A DNA stretch of 64,000 bases from Rahnella ecdela. GTDB taxonomy: Bacteria; Pseudomonadota; Gammaproteobacteria; Enterobacterales; Enterobacteriaceae. The notes under the pieces are model-generated. The model had not been told where the DNA came from. It saw only the letters and a list, made by a program, of their open reading frames with translations, and searched no databases. Shown here one piece after another: positions 1 to 9,165 of this stretch. The stretch spans positions 62,001 through 126,000 of the forward strand of contig NZ_JAFMOY010000131.1 of the NCBI RefSeq assembly GCF_019049625.1, given 5' to 3'. Position numbers and translations under genes: made by a program. Numbering within the stretch: the stretch's first letter is position 1; each line of letters begins with the position of its first letter.

Positions 1-252
1 CGCATTGTGCAGTTCTTCTCGCAGCGTCCGCAGGTTCAGGAACGTCTGACTCAGCAAATTCTGGTGGCATTGCAAACGCTGCTTGGCACCACCAACGTGG
101 CCGTTTCTATTGATGCGGTGCATTACTGCGTGAAAGCACGCGGTGTGCGTGACGCGACCAGCGCAACGACCACGACTTCTCTGGGTGGATTATTCAAGTC
201 GAGCCAGAATACGCGACAAGAATTCTTAAGAACGGTAAGACACTCCAGCTAA
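1..252 (+). CDS. folE: GTP cyclohydrolase I, C-terminal part
   Basis: The reading frame is open from base 1 and ends at a TAA at 250-252, so only the last 83 residues are present and the start lies outside the window. GTP cyclohydrolase I converts GTP to dihydroneopterin triphosphate, the first step of folate synthesis, as a cytosolic decamer. The visible part has the conserved stretch [13 protein letters not shown], with the C-terminal zinc-ligand cysteine, followed by [10 protein letters not shown] and an RQEFLR tail. This is nearly the same as my memory of the E. coli protein. yeiB follows, as in E. coli. Truncation is caused only by the window edge. Confidence 0.97.
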   Translation, partial: RIVQFFSQRPQVQERLTQQILVALQTLLGTTNVAVSIDAVHYCVKARGVRDATSATTTTSLGGLFKSSQNTRQEFLRTVRHSS

Positions 253-366
253 CGGCGGCGTTTTAACCGGTCAGACACTTTCATATTGCGGCACCTTCAG
301 GGTGCCGTTAGTCTGTCTGGAACCCGCAAAATTTTCAGCTCCTTACCGTTAACAGGAACGCCAGGT

Positions 367-1521
367 ATGCGCTCACGTATTGCCACGCTCGACTTTGCCC
401 GTGGTCTCGCCATTTTTGGCATTCTTCTGCTCAATATCAGCGCCTTCGGTTTACCGAAAGCCGCGTACCTTAATCCGGCATTTGCCGGTGCGCCTTCTGC
501 TTCTGATACCTGGACATGGGCGGTGCTCGACGCGCTCGCTCAGGGCAAATTTCTGATGATGTTTGCCATGCTTTTTGGCGGCGGCCTGTATTTGCTGTTG
601 CCGCGAGGCAAACACTGGATCCAGGCGCGTCTTTCAATTCTGCTTTTATGCGGATTTCTGCATGCGACATTGCTGTGGGACGGCGACATTTTACTGTCTT
701 ACGGACTGATCGGTCTGGTGTGCTGGCGGATGGTACGGGAAGGGCGCAGCAGTCAGTCGCTGATTTCAACGGGCATTATTTTGTATCTGATCGGCGTAGC
801 TGTGCTGGCGATGCTGGGTTTTATTACCTCGCCAAAGCCCGGTACTTTCTGGCTTCCAGGACCGGCGGAAATCCAGTATGAACAATACTGGCGGCTGAAA
901 GGTGGCTGGGAGGCGATACAGAACCGGCTCGATTTGCTGTCGTCCAGTTTGCTGGCGATTGGCGCGCAATATGGCTGGGAACTGGCGGGCGCTATGCTTA
1001 TCGGCTCCGGTCTGATGCGCAGCGGCTGGCTAAAAGGGGAATTTCGCCCCGTGCATTATCGCAAAGTCGCCGCAGTGCTGTTACCGCTTTCATTGCTGAT
1101 ACAAATTCCGGCGATTTACCTGCAATACCGCACCGGCTGGGACTACCGCTGGAGCGGTTTTTTGTTGCAGGTGCCGCGTGAAATTGGCTCGCTGATGCAG
1201 GCGGTCAGCTATCTGGCGCTGTGTTACGGCTTCTGGTCGCAGATCTCCCGCTGGTGCGTGACGCGCTGGGTATCAATGGTCGGCCGCATGGCGCTGACCA
1301 ACTACCTGTTACAGACAATCATCTGCACGACATTCTTCAACGTATTCGGCTTCTACCAGCACTTTGACCGTCTGCAACTGGTCGCGCTGGTGCCGCTGGT
1401 CTGGGCGTGTAATCTGCTGGTGACACTGCTTTGGCTGCGTTATTTCCGGCAGGGGCCGGTGGAATGGTTATGGCGTCTTCTGACAGCGAAAGCTGCCGGT
1501 GAAGAACTGAAAACTGTCTGA
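367..1521 (+). CDS. yeiB: YeiB, DUF418 inner-membrane protein
   Basis: A 384-residue polytopic membrane protein of the DUF418 family; its biochemical role is not known. The N-terminus has TLDFARGLAIFGILLLNISAFG, typical of the family, and the C-terminus has GRMALTNYLLQT and a final RYFRQGPVEWLWR motif, the best conserved DUF418 signature. About nine or ten hydrophobic segments can be counted. The frame is open up to 286, but I place the start at 367. An AGGAA lies eight bases upstream there, and E. coli YeiB also starts a few residues before LDF-RG. It follows folE, as in E. coli, where the two are neighbours. Confidence 0.9.
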   Translation: MRSRIATLDFARGLAIFGILLLNISAFGLPKAAYLNPAFAGAPSASDTWTWAVLDALAQGKFLMMFAMLFGGGLYLLLPRGKHWIQARLSILLLCGFLHATLLWDGDILLSYGLIGLVCWRMVREGRSSQSLISTGIILYLIGVAVLAMLGFITSPKPGTFWLPGPAEIQYEQYWRLKGGWEAIQNRLDLLSSSLLAIGAQYGWELAGAMLIGSGLMRSGWLKGEFRPVHYRKVAAVLLPLSLLIQIPAIYLQYRTGWDYRWSGFLLQVPREIGSLMQAVSYLALCYGFWSQISRWCVTRWVSMVGRMALTNYLLQTIICTTFFNVFGFYQHFDRLQLVALVPLVWACNLLVTLLWLRYFRQGPVEWLWRLLTAKAAGEELKTV

Positions 1522-1579
1522 CCCTGAGGTCGATACATCATCCTAAATGATAGATTTGGGATGAAGGTTGCATAATTGT

Positions 1580-1595
1580 ATGTAAACGTTTTCTT
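1580..1595. promoter_or_regulatory. Gal operator before galS
   Basis: The 16 bases centred on the CG at 1587-1588 match the GalR/GalS operator consensus GTGNAANCGNTTNCAC at 9 of 12 defined positions (TGTAAACGTTTTC core). It sits three bases upstream of a CRP site, the same order as before mglB, so GalS autoregulation is expected. Confidence 0.75.
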
Positions 1596-1598
1596 TCC

Positions 1599-1614
1599 TG
1601 TGACGAGATTCACG
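1599..1614 (+). promoter_or_regulatory. CRP site of the galS promoter
   Basis: TGTGA-CGAGAT-TCACG matches the CRP consensus TGTGA-N6-TCACA at 9 of 10 positions. Its centre at 1606.5 is 41.5 bases before a predicted start near 1648, which lies seven bases after a possible -10 (TAGGAT, 1636-1641). That is class II activator geometry. Confidence 0.8.
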
Positions 1615-1688
1615 CAGGCGTTTTCACAAAATGATTAGGATAGCGGTCGTGCCAGTCCGACGACCACTACACTAATAAAGGAAACGCC

Positions 1689-1808
1689 ATGAGCACTTCA
1701 CCTCGCTTCTCTTTGTCTGCATTTTTTACTTCCTGGGTCAAAAATTTCCGTATTCCTCCTTACCATTCTCTGGCAGATCACGGAGCGACGCATGGTCACC
1801 ATTCGTGA
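1689..1808 (+). CDS. Possible 39-residue upstream ORF in the galS leader
   Basis: An ORF of 39 codons starts with ATG at 1689, six bases after a strong AAGGA (1678-1682). It ends at TGA 1806-1808, so it overlaps the first 17 bases of galS in another frame. It lies inside the predicted galS transcript (start near 1648). The peptide begins [13 protein letters not shown] and is basic and hydroxyl-rich, ending in a His-rich segment. I do not recognise it. It could be a leader peptide that couples or limits galS translation, or a chance ORF; the ribosome site and overlap favour translation. Confidence 0.4.
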   Translation: MSTSPRFSLSAFFTSWVKNFRIPPYHSLADHGATHGHHS

Positions 1809-2823
1809 TGTTGCCCGGCTGGCGGGCGTGTCTGTCGCCACCGTTTCACGTGTTCTGAACAATCCGGCCATTGCCAGCAAAGAAGCCCGCGAACAGGTTT
1901 TACAGGCAGTCGCTACACTGGGATACCGGCCAAATGCCAACGCGCAGGCGCTCGCAACACAAAGCAGCGACACCATCGGCGTGGTGGTAATGGACGTGTC
2001 CGATCCCTTTTTTGGCGCACTGGTTAAAGCGGTGGATACCGTCGCACAGCAGCACCAGAAATATGTTCTGATAGGTAACAGCTATCATATTGCCGAAAAA
2101 GAAAGGCATGCCATTGAGGTTTTGATTCGTCAGCGATGTAACGCACTGATTGTGCACTCCAAAGCGCTGGGCGATGACGAACTTTCCCGCTTTATGGATC
2201 AGGTTTCCGGCATGGTGCTGATTAACCGGGTGATTCCGGGTTACGAACACCGCTGCGTCTGGCTTGATAATGTCAGTGGCGCAGAAATGGCCACCCGCTT
2301 ACTGCTTTCGCAGGGGCATCAGCGCATTGGTTACATTGGTTCCAGCCACGGGATCGAAGACGATTTGCAGCGCTATCAGGGTTATTCGCAGGCTATGACG
2401 CACTCACATCAGACAGGAGACGCGCCACCTGCCGCATGGCGGGCACAAAGCTCGCCCGATTTGCAGGGCGGAGAAGCGGCTATGGTGGAACTGCTCGGTC
2501 GCAATTTACATCTGAGCGCGGTCTTTGCGTATAACGATTCGATGGCGGCGGGCGCGATGGCGGTGTTGAAAGAAAACGGAATTAACATTCCTGACGATTT
2601 CTCTTTGATTGGTTTTGATGATATTCCGATCGCCCGTTATACCAGTCCGAAGATGACGACGGTGCGTTATCCGATCGTATCTATGGCGACGCTGGCTACC
2701 GAACTGGCGCTAAAAGGTGCCGCAGAACAGTTATCTACGGGCGTTTCGCATTGTTTTATGCCGACGCTGGTCAGACGCCATTCTGTGTCACCATGGCAAA
2801 ATGTGGCGCCCGTCACTTATTGA
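1792..2823 (+). CDS. galS: Gal isorepressor GalS (LacI family)
   Basis: A 343-residue LacI-family regulator. Residues 1-25 hold the helix-turn-helix ([19 protein letters not shown]). The hinge helix with NANAQALAT is near 50, and a periplasmic-binding-protein-like ligand domain fills the rest. GalS binds galactose or fucose and represses mgl and itself. I call GalS rather than GalR because of the strong match to E. coli GalS ([35 protein letters not shown]) and the position directly before mglBAC. The start has GGAG at 1782-1785, six bases upstream. A Gal operator and CRP site precede it. Confidence 0.95.
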   Translation: MVTIRDVARLAGVSVATVSRVLNNPAIASKEAREQVLQAVATLGYRPNANAQALATQSSDTIGVVVMDVSDPFFGALVKAVDTVAQQHQKYVLIGNSYHIAEKERHAIEVLIRQRCNALIVHSKALGDDELSRFMDQVSGMVLINRVIPGYEHRCVWLDNVSGAEMATRLLLSQGHQRIGYIGSSHGIEDDLQRYQGYSQAMTHSHQTGDAPPAAWRAQSSPDLQGGEAAMVELLGRNLHLSAVFAYNDSMAAGAMAVLKENGINIPDDFSLIGFDDIPIARYTSPKMTTVRYPIVSMATLATELALKGAAEQLSTGVSHCFMPTLVRRHSVSPWQNVAPVTY

Positions 2824-2835
2824 TCAAATAACGCG

Positions 2836-2851
2836 ATGTAACCGTTTTCAA
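2836..2851. promoter_or_regulatory. Gal operator before mglB
   Basis: The 16-mer centred on the CG at 2843-2844 (TGTAACCGTTTTCA core) matches 10 of 12 defined bases of the Gal operator. It lies two bases upstream of the mglB CRP site, so GalS or GalR would block CRP-driven transcription of mglBAC here. Confidence 0.8.
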
Positions 2852-2853
2852 TC

Positions 2854-2896
2854 TGTGAGAACTTTCACAGTTTATTAACATCGCGCACATTATGAT
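2854..2896 (+). promoter_or_regulatory. CRP-dependent mglBAC promoter
   Basis: TGTGA-GAACTT-TCACA at 2854-2869 is a perfect CRP consensus. A -10 hexamer TATGAT lies at 2891-2896, giving a start near 2903. The CRP site is then centred at -41.5, a class II position, and there is no good -35 hexamer. Catabolite-controlled activation of mgl is well known in E. coli; the sites here are read directly. Confidence 0.9.
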
Positions 2897-3072
2897 TCAT
2901 TCGTTTTCAACATGATTCAATTTGGGTCCGCTTAGCGGACTTGTTTCACAGCGAGTCAGGACGTTATAAGTCAAGGATGGCAGGCACCCGCAAACATAGC
3001 GTGGAACTGTACTGCTCCCGCATGGATTTCCGGTGCCACATTCTGTAACACCCTACATAACCGGAGATACAA

Positions 3073-4071
3073 ATGAATAAGAAGGTCTTCACCCTGGCGA
3101 CTCTGGCTGCAAGCATGATGTTTGGTTTTGCCGCGCATGCTGCTGATACTAAGATCGGCGTCACCATCTATAAATATGATGACAACTTCATGTCGGAAGT
3201 TCGCAAAGCCATTGAGAAAGACGCAAAAGCTTCTCCAGATGTGCAACTGCTGATGAATGACTCGCAAAACAGCCAGTCCACCCAGAACGACCAGGTAGAC
3301 GTTATGCTGGCGAAGGGTGTTAAAGCATTGGCCATCAACCTGGTTGACCCGGCTGCTGCCCCGGTAATTATCGAGAAAGCCCGCGGTGCTGGCATTCCTG
3401 TCGTTTTCTATAACAAAGAACCTTCCCGTAAAGATTTAGACAGCTACGACAAAGCGTATTACGTCGGGACTGACTCTAAAGAATCCGGCGTTATCCAGGG
3501 TGAGTTGATCGCTAAACACTGGAAAGCAAACCCGGCCTGGGATCTGAACAAAGACGGCACCATCCAGTACGTACTGATCAAAGGCGAACCAGGTCACCCG
3601 GACGCTGAAGCACGTACCAAATATGTGATCAGCACCCTGAATGGCAAAGAAGGCCTGAAAACTGATCAGCTGCAACTCGACACCGCCATGTGGGATACCG
3701 CTCAGGCGAAAGACAAAATGGACGCATGGTTGTCCGGTCCTAACGCTAACAAAATCGAAGTGGTTATCGCCAACAACGATGCAATGGCAATGGGCGCTGT
3801 AGAAGCACTGAAATCTCATAACAAATCCAGCATTCCGGTCTTCGGTGTAGATGCGTTGCCAGAAGCGCTGGCACTGGTTAAATCTGGCGCAATGGCCGGT
3901 ACCGTGCTCAACGATGCAAGCAACCAGGCTAAAGCAACCTTCGAGCTGGCTAAAAATCTGGCTGAAGGTAAATCCGCAGCAGATGGCACCAACTGGAAAG
4001 TTGAAAATAAAGTCGTTCGTATTCCTTACGTGGCTGTAGATAAAGATAACCTGTCTACTTTCACCAAATAA
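3073..4071 (+). CDS. mglB: D-galactose-binding periplasmic protein
   Basis: A 332-residue secreted substrate-binding protein for galactose, glucose and methyl-galactosides; it feeds the MglAC transporter and, in E. coli, the Trg chemoreceptor. Residues 1-23 are a signal peptide ending [10 protein letters not shown]. The mature part begins with the type I sugar-binding fold ([12 protein letters not shown]). It contains the calcium-site loop DLNKDGTIQ near residue 158, and [13 protein letters not shown] and [12 protein letters not shown], which line the sugar cleft. It is the first gene of mglBAC. A strong hairpin follows it, and such hairpins usually let the binding protein be made in excess. 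Confidence 0.97.
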   Translation: MNKKVFTLATLAASMMFGFAAHAADTKIGVTIYKYDDNFMSEVRKAIEKDAKASPDVQLLMNDSQNSQSTQNDQVDVMLAKGVKALAINLVDPAAAPVIIEKARGAGIPVVFYNKEPSRKDLDSYDKAYYVGTDSKESGVIQGELIAKHWKANPAWDLNKDGTIQYVLIKGEPGHPDAEARTKYVISTLNGKEGLKTDQLQLDTAMWDTAQAKDKMDAWLSGPNANKIEVVIANNDAMAMGAVEALKSHNKSSIPVFGVDALPEALALVKSGAMAGTVLNDASNQAKATFELAKNLAEGKSAADGTNWKVENKVVRIPYVAVDKDNLSTFTK

Positions 4072-4227
4072 GACCGACGCTTTAGTTTCATAAATTAAGA
4101 CCCGAAAGACTGACAGACAGCAATACAAAAACAAAGCTAAGCAGTGGCAATTAATATTGCGGTTAAGCCGTAAAAAACAGTAAGTGTTATAAGACGTTAA
4201 TGCTTGTCTGACAGGACGTCATGCCAT

Positions 4228-4261
4228 AATGCAGTCGGTAAGTTTGCTTACCGGCTGCATT
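4228..4261 (+). other. mglB-mglA intergenic hairpin
   Basis: AATGCAGTCGGTAAG (4228-4242) can pair with CTTACCGGCTGCATT (4247-4261) around a four-base loop, a 15-pair stem with one G-U. No T-run follows, so it is more likely an mRNA stabiliser or partial attenuator than a terminator. It probably sets the MglB to MglA ratio. Confidence 0.7.
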
Positions 4262-4317
4262 ACTGACATCAGGTATTAATACATCCGTTTATTTTTTATC
4301 TTTAGCCAGGTACAACT

Positions 4318-5853
4318 ATGGCCGATATTTCGTTATCTGACACAAAAACAGAAAAGCCAGGTGAATTCCTGCTGGAAATGAGCGGCATTAATAAATCATT
4401 CCCAGGCGTTAAGGCGTTAGATAATGTGAATTTAAAAGTGCGTCCGCATTCTATCCATGCCTTAATGGGTGAAAATGGCGCGGGTAAATCCACATTATTA
4501 AAATGCCTGTTCGGAATTTACAGCAAAGATGCCGGTACGATTCTTTTTCAGGGACAGGAAGTTAATTTTAAAAGCTCCAAAGAGGCGCTTGAGCAAGGTG
4601 TGTCGATGGTGCATCAGGAATTAAACCTGGTGTTACAACGTACCGTCATGGACAACATGTGGCTGGGACGTTATCCGACCAAAGGCATTTTTGTCGATCA
4701 GGACAAAATGTACAAAGACACCAAAGCGATTTTTGATGAGCTGGATATCGATATCGACCCGCGCGATAAGGTCGGTAAATTGTCTGTTTCTCAGATGCAG
4801 ATGATCGAAATCGCCAAGGCGTTTTCCTACAATGCCAAAATCGTCATTATGGACGAACCGACATCTTCCCTGACGGAGAAGGAAGTGAACCACCTGTTCA
4901 CGATTATCCGTAAGCTGAAAGATCGCGGCTGCGGCATTGTGTATATCTCTCATAAGATGGAAGAAATTTTCCAGCTGTGTGATGAAATCACCATCCTGCG
5001 TGACGGTCAGTGGATTATCACTCAGCCGCTGGAAGGCCTCGACATGGATAAAATCATTTCCATGATGGTTGGCCGTTCACTGAGTCAGCGCTTCCCGGAT
5101 CGCCAGAACGTGCCGGGTGAAGTGATCCTTGAAGTCCGTAATCTGACTTCACTGCGTCAGCCTTCTATCCGTGATATTTCCTTTGATTTACATAAAGGGG
5201 AGATTCTCGGGATTGCCGGTCTGGTCGGTGCGAAGCGTACAGATATTGTCGAAACATTATTTGGGATCCGTGAGAAAGTTTCCGGAACCATTAAACTGCA
5301 CGGCAAAAAAATTAATAATCACAGCGCCAATGAAGCCATTAATCACGGGTTTGCGCTGGTGACTGAAGAGCGTCGTTCCACCGGTATTTATGCGTATCTG
5401 GATATCGGTTTTAACTCGCTGATTTCGAACATCCGTCAATATAAAAATAAAGCCGGATTGCTCGATACCACCCGTATGAAAAGCGATACCCAATGGGTTA
5501 TTGATTCTATGCGTGTGAAAACACCAGGGCATAAAACCAGTATTGGCTCGTTGTCTGGCGGGAACCAGCAAAAAGTCATTATTGGGCGCTGGTTATTAAC
5601 TAATCCTGAAATATTAATGCTGGATGAACCGACGCGTGGGATTGACGTTGGCGCTAAATTTGAAATTTACCAGTTAATCACCGAGTTGGCTAAAAAAGAG
5701 AAGGGGATCATTATTATCTCCTCTGAAATGCCTGAGTTGCTGGGTATTACTGACAGAATATTGGTTATGAGTAATGGACAGGTTGCGGGTATTGTTGAAA
5801 CAAAAACGACTTCGCAGAATGAAATATTACGCCTGGCTTCCTTGCATCTCTAA
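4318..5853 (+). CDS. mglA: Galactose/methyl-galactoside ABC transporter ATPase
   Basis: A 511-residue tandem ATPase that powers galactose import from the cytoplasmic face of MglC. The first half has Walker [10 protein letters not shown] at residues 51-59, a divergent signature LSVSQMQ and Walker [12 protein letters not shown]. The second half has the degenerate P-loop GLVGAKRTD usual for MglA, then [15 protein letters not shown] and [12 protein letters not shown]. This one-active-site pattern is a family trait, not damage. The gene lies between mglB and mglC, with 18 bases before mglC. Confidence 0.96.
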   Translation: MADISLSDTKTEKPGEFLLEMSGINKSFPGVKALDNVNLKVRPHSIHALMGENGAGKSTLLKCLFGIYSKDAGTILFQGQEVNFKSSKEALEQGVSMVHQELNLVLQRTVMDNMWLGRYPTKGIFVDQDKMYKDTKAIFDELDIDIDPRDKVGKLSVSQMQMIEIAKAFSYNAKIVIMDEPTSSLTEKEVNHLFTIIRKLKDRGCGIVYISHKMEEIFQLCDEITILRDGQWIITQPLEGLDMDKIISMMVGRSLSQRFPDRQNVPGEVILEVRNLTSLRQPSIRDISFDLHKGEILGIAGLVGAKRTDIVETLFGIREKVSGTIKLHGKKINNHSANEAINHGFALVTEERRSTGIYAYLDIGFNSLISNIRQYKNKAGLLDTTRMKSDTQWVIDSMRVKTPGHKTSIGSLSGGNQQKVIIGRWLLTNPEILMLDEPTRGIDVGAKFEIYQLITELAKKEKGIIIISSEMPELLGITDRILVMSNGQVAGIVETKTTSQNEILRLASLHL

Positions 5854-5871
5854 TTTTTAAGGGTTCTTATT

Positions 5872-6882
5872 ATGAAAGCATTAAATAAGAAAAGTGTGCT
5901 CACTTATTTAAAAGAGGGCGGGATTTATGTGGTCCTGCTGGTCTTACTGGCCATTATTATCATTCAGGATCCGAGCTTCCTCAGTCTGGTAAACTTAAGT
6001 AACATTCTTACTCAATCTTCCGTGCGCGTGATTATTGCGCTCGGTGTAGCAGGTCTGATTGTCACACAAGGTACAGACCTGTCAGCCGGTCGTCAGGTTG
6101 GTTTAGCGGCGGTTGTCGCGGCCACCATGTTGCAGGCAATGGATAACGTCAACAAGGTCTTCCCGAATCTGGAAGTGGTGCCGATCCCACTGGTTATCCT
6201 GACTGTATGTATCGTCGGTGCGCTGATTGGTCTGCTCAACGGGGTTATCATCGCTTACCTGAACGTGACGCCTTTTATCACCACGTTGGGTACCATGATT
6301 ATCGTTTACGGGATTAACTCCCTGTATTACGACTATGTCGGTTCCTCCCCGATTGCCGGTTTTGACCCGGGCTTCTCCAAGTTCGCACAGGGCTTTATCC
6401 ACCTGGGCGGACTGAAACTTTCCTACATCACCTTCTATGCGGTCATTGCTATCGCGTTCGTCTGGGTACTGTGGAACAAAACACGCTTCGGTAAAAACAT
6501 CTTCGCAATCGGCGGTAACCCGGAAGCAGCGAAAGTTTCAGGCGTAAACGTACCGTTAAACCTGATCATGATTTATGCGCTGTCAGGTGTATTCTATGCC
6601 TTCGGTGGTTTGCTGGAAGCAGGGCGTATCGGTAGTGCGACCAACAACCTCGGCTTTATGTATGAACTTGATGCCATCGCAGCCTGCGTGGTAGGCGGTG
6701 TATCCTTCGCCGGTGGTGTGGGTTCTGTGGCAGGGGTGGTGACCGGTGTATTGATTTTCACCGTCATCAACTACGGGCTGACCTATATCGGCGTCAACCC
6801 TTACTGGCAGTACATCATCAAAGGCAGCATCATCATCTTCGCGGTGGCGCTGGACTCTTTGAAATACGCCAAGAAGAAATAA
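5872..6882 (+). CDS. mglC: Galactose/methyl-galactoside ABC transporter permease
   Basis: A 336-residue inner-membrane permease of the BPD_transp_2 (ribose/galactose) family, with about eight to ten hydrophobic segments. It carries the typical GTDLSAGRQVGLAAV loop and the EAA-like stretch GGNPEAAKVSGVNV, which contacts the ATPase. It is the last gene of mglBAC and is followed at once by a strong terminator. Length and sequence fit E. coli MglC throughout. Confidence 0.96.
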   Translation: MKALNKKSVLTYLKEGGIYVVLLVLLAIIIIQDPSFLSLVNLSNILTQSSVRVIIALGVAGLIVTQGTDLSAGRQVGLAAVVAATMLQAMDNVNKVFPNLEVVPIPLVILTVCIVGALIGLLNGVIIAYLNVTPFITTLGTMIIVYGINSLYYDYVGSSPIAGFDPGFSKFAQGFIHLGGLKLSYITFYAVIAIAFVWVLWNKTRFGKNIFAIGGNPEAAKVSGVNVPLNLIMIYALSGVFYAFGGLLEAGRIGSATNNLGFMYELDAIAACVVGGVSFAGGVGSVAGVVTGVLIFTVINYGLTYIGVNPYWQYIIKGSIIIFAVALDSLKYAKKK

Positions 6883-6900
6883 TCTCTTCCGCAGTAAAAC

Positions 6901-6925
6901 AAAAGGGCGCTTCGGCGCCCTTTTT
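6901..6925 (+). terminator. Terminator after mglC
   Basis: AAAAGGGCGC-TTCG-GCGCCCTTTT forms a ten-pair stem with a stable UUCG tetraloop and runs into T's. It is a textbook intrinsic terminator and marks the left edge of the fimbrial island. Confidence 0.95.
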
Positions 6926-7018
6926 GCGTAACTATGGCTTTCACAACTCAATCTATAATTTATCAGGCGCGAATAAGACAGAAATAGAGTCTTTGGAAAC
7001 TGAAGGAGCATTCTGGAA

Positions 7019-7918
7019 ATGAGTATAGAGATGGATATGAAAGTTCTGCGGGCGATACATTTACTCAGCACTTCCGGCAGCGTGACAAAAACTGCTGAAA
7101 TTTTACAAGTGACTCCCGGTGCAGTGAGTTATTTGATTAATAAAGCAAGAAAATCAACAGGATCTGCATTGTTTTTCCGGACGCGCGACGGCATGAAACC
7201 CAATACTCTGGCTCTGGAATTGAGTCAGCGCTATCTGGGAGTGACAGAACAATTTTCTGAAGGGAATATGCAAAAGTCCTTAAATGAAAGAACGATTGTC
7301 CTGAGCACTTACTCATTGTTCGAATTATTACTGTCTATCACTTTGCTGAATACGACGAAATTGACCTTCAGCAGGTCGTCTCATGATGATGCAGAACGCC
7401 TGATGAAACTGCGGAATAAAGAGGTCGATGTCGATATTGGTTCCCGGCTTGCCGTAGACAGTTCCATTGTTCAGCTAAAACTCTTTTCATCGGATTTAGG
7501 TGCGCTGGTCAGTAAAAATCATCCCACCATAAAAGAGACGTTCACTATGGAAGACTGGCACCAGAACCGGCACATTATCTGGTCCCGTGGGATGCAATTT
7601 ATCAGCGATAATATGGAGCTGACCCACAGTTTTCGGGCTTTGTTCGATCAGCAGGAAATTGCTTTCGTGGCAAGCAGTTCGCTGAATGTGACTGCGTTGT
7701 GTGCTTACAGTGATCTGGTCATTCTTTTGCCTTTGCTGATCGGAAAAAAAGTAGAATCGCTTTTCCCGGTTAAAGCTTTGCCTTTGCCTGCTGAGATGAA
7801 GATGAGTTTTGAATGTTATGTACACTATCATCACTCTTTTGCCAAAAATGAAAACTTCCATCAGCTGTTATCTGAGATCCAGAAAGTGACTCAGAATCAA
7901 ATGAGTCCTGAGGATTAA
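7019..7918 (+). CDS. LysR-type regulator, fimbrial-island paralogue 1
   Basis: A 299-residue protein with a LysR-type N-terminal winged helix at about residues 8-65 (GSVTKTAEILQVTPGAVSYLINKAR, then GMKPNTLALELSQRY). An effector-binding-like domain follows, with DVDIGSRLAVDSS and EDWHQNRHIIWSRG. AAGGAG ends ten bases before the start. It is clearly related to the two LysR-type genes at 14756 and 15723, which share the GxKPxxxAxxLxxxY and VDIDIG motifs. It converges on the end of the fimbrial operon with 18 bases between stop codons. A role in controlling the fimbriae is inferred from position and duplication; the effector is unknown. Confidence 0.8.
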   Translation: MSIEMDMKVLRAIHLLSTSGSVTKTAEILQVTPGAVSYLINKARKSTGSALFFRTRDGMKPNTLALELSQRYLGVTEQFSEGNMQKSLNERTIVLSTYSLFELLLSITLLNTTKLTFSRSSHDDAERLMKLRNKEVDVDIGSRLAVDSSIVQLKLFSSDLGALVSKNHPTIKETFTMEDWHQNRHIIWSRGMQFISDNMELTHSFRALFDQQEIAFVASSSLNVTALCAYSDLVILLPLLIGKKVESLFPVKALPLPAEMKMSFECYVHYHHSFAKNENFHQLLSEIQKVTQNQMSPED

Positions 7919-7936
7919 TCCACGTGCTAAAGGTCA

Positions 7937-8632
7937 TCAATTTTCGATGTGAGCTGTCGCGGTAGGCGTTAATCCGCCGTAATCATTAATACTTTTCCAT
8001 GTGATATGGCATTGAGGAGCTTGCCGGTGACACCAGGATGTCTCCCGGATGCTGTAGGGCGGCACAACTCCCGCATTTTTTATCTTGCGCCCGTTAATTT
8101 GTAAATCAAAAAGGGTCACAAAGTAGGGCGTTGGATTATCAACCTTCAGCCGGTTCCCCGACCTGTACCAATGCAGTTCCTTATAGGCTTCCGCTGCCAC
8201 CCCTTTCAGTCTGGCCGGACGATAGAGAAGTTTCAGCTTAGAGCGAATAGCTATCTGAACATTATTATTGTCAGTCTTTCCTGAGGGGATGGTCGCCACG
8301 CTCAGTGTGAACAAACTCTCACGGTCATCAGGCAGCTTTTCCGCTGACTTAATGACCCGGATCTCACTTTCCCTGCCGGCTTTGATAACAAATAAAGGCG
8401 GTGTGATGATAAATGGGTTAAGTGCTGGTCGTACTGATGCACCTGACCAGCTCCCGCCTGGCGTAATGCGGCTTTTAACCAGCCAGGGGGAATCACTGTT
8501 GTTACGCAAGGAGAGTGCCACGCTCCTTTGCCTTCCACCATAAATAACACGCGTTCCGCCAATCACTACCCCGGCGTTAACCACAGGGCTGGCGAGCAGT
8601 ATTATCAGTCCGGCCAGAAAAATATTACGCAT
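7937..8632 (-). CDS. Second periplasmic pilus chaperone
   Basis: A 231-residue PapD/FimC-type chaperone. A signal peptide of about 20 residues ends VNA. The first beta strand has GGTRVIYGG with the conserved Arg, and KLKLLYRP near residue 135 holds the conserved Lys that anchors subunit C-termini. PLFVIKAG and LPDDRESLF are family motifs. The start codon overlaps the last eight bases of the upstream subunit gene, so the two are probably translationally coupled. It is the sixth and last gene of the operon. A second chaperone in one chaperone-usher operon is uncommon; it may serve the minor subunits or the separate adhesin (inference). Confidence 0.88.
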   Translation of the reverse strand: MRNIFLAGLIILLASPVVNAGVVIGGTRVIYGGRQRSVALSLRNNSDSPWLVKSRITPGGSWSGASVRPALNPFIITPPLFVIKAGRESEIRVIKSAEKLPDDRESLFTLSVATIPSGKTDNNNVQIAIRSKLKLLYRPARLKGVAAEAYKELHWYRSGNRLKVDNPTPYFVTLFDLQINGRKIKNAGVVPPYSIRETSWCHRQAPQCHITWKSINDYGGLTPTATAHIEN

Positions 8633-9155
8633 AGTTCAGCACAAACGTTGCTGAAGTATTTGCAGTTCCGACAGAAACCTCATCGCCATTGGCAAGGTAA
8701 CGGGCATAAAACGCCAGGATGACCTGAGCCTGATGAGGCAATAACGCTGTACCTGCGCTTGCCTGATTCAGGGGGATCAATTTTTTGTCATGGTCATAGA
8801 GAGCGATACCGATACCGGCCGCACTGCCCTCAGTTTGCTCTATGGCGAGTAAGTCAGAATTGTGAGTGTCCGTGCTTCCGCTGAATGTCACGCTGACATT
8901 ACTGGCCGCATCGCCACATTTTTCAAGCGTCAGAGTAAAAGGTTCATAGCGGGATCCATCGCCTGCGCGGGCAAACTGTTTGCTGCTCACGCTCCCCATC
9001 GTGACCAGCGAGTTTAACGAATCAGCTGACACGGAGCATGTTTTGTCCACAATCCTTCCGGTGATATTGATCTCACCATCATGAGCCGAAATTGCACCTG
9101 ACCAGACTGTGAGCAGGCTGAGCGCAGCTAAACGTACTCGTAATGTAGAGTTCAT
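8625..9155 (-). CDS. Minor fimbrial subunit (type 1 pilin family)
   Basis: A 176-residue secreted pilin. The signal peptide is MNSTLRVRLAALSLL... ending near ISA. The mature protein begins with GEINITGRIVDKTCSVSADS, in which INITGRIVDKTC is the typical first strand and first disulphide cysteine; the second cysteine is in LEKCGDAA. It ends SATFVLNYA with the penultimate-type aromatic used for donor-strand pairing. AAGGAG lies seven bases before the ATG. It starts ten bases after the preceding subunit gene. It resembles its neighbour at 9166 more than the major subunit. An adaptor or tip-fibrillum role is likely but unproved. Confidence 0.87.
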   Translation of the reverse strand: MNSTLRVRLAALSLLTVWSGAISAHDGEINITGRIVDKTCSVSADSLNSLVTMGSVSSKQFARAGDGSRYEPFTLTLEKCGDAASNVSVTFSGSTDTHNSDLLAIEQTEGSAAGIGIALYDHDKKLIPLNQASAGTALLPHQAQVILAFYARYLANGDEVSVGTANTSATFVLNYA

Positions 9156-9165
9156 CGCTTACTCC

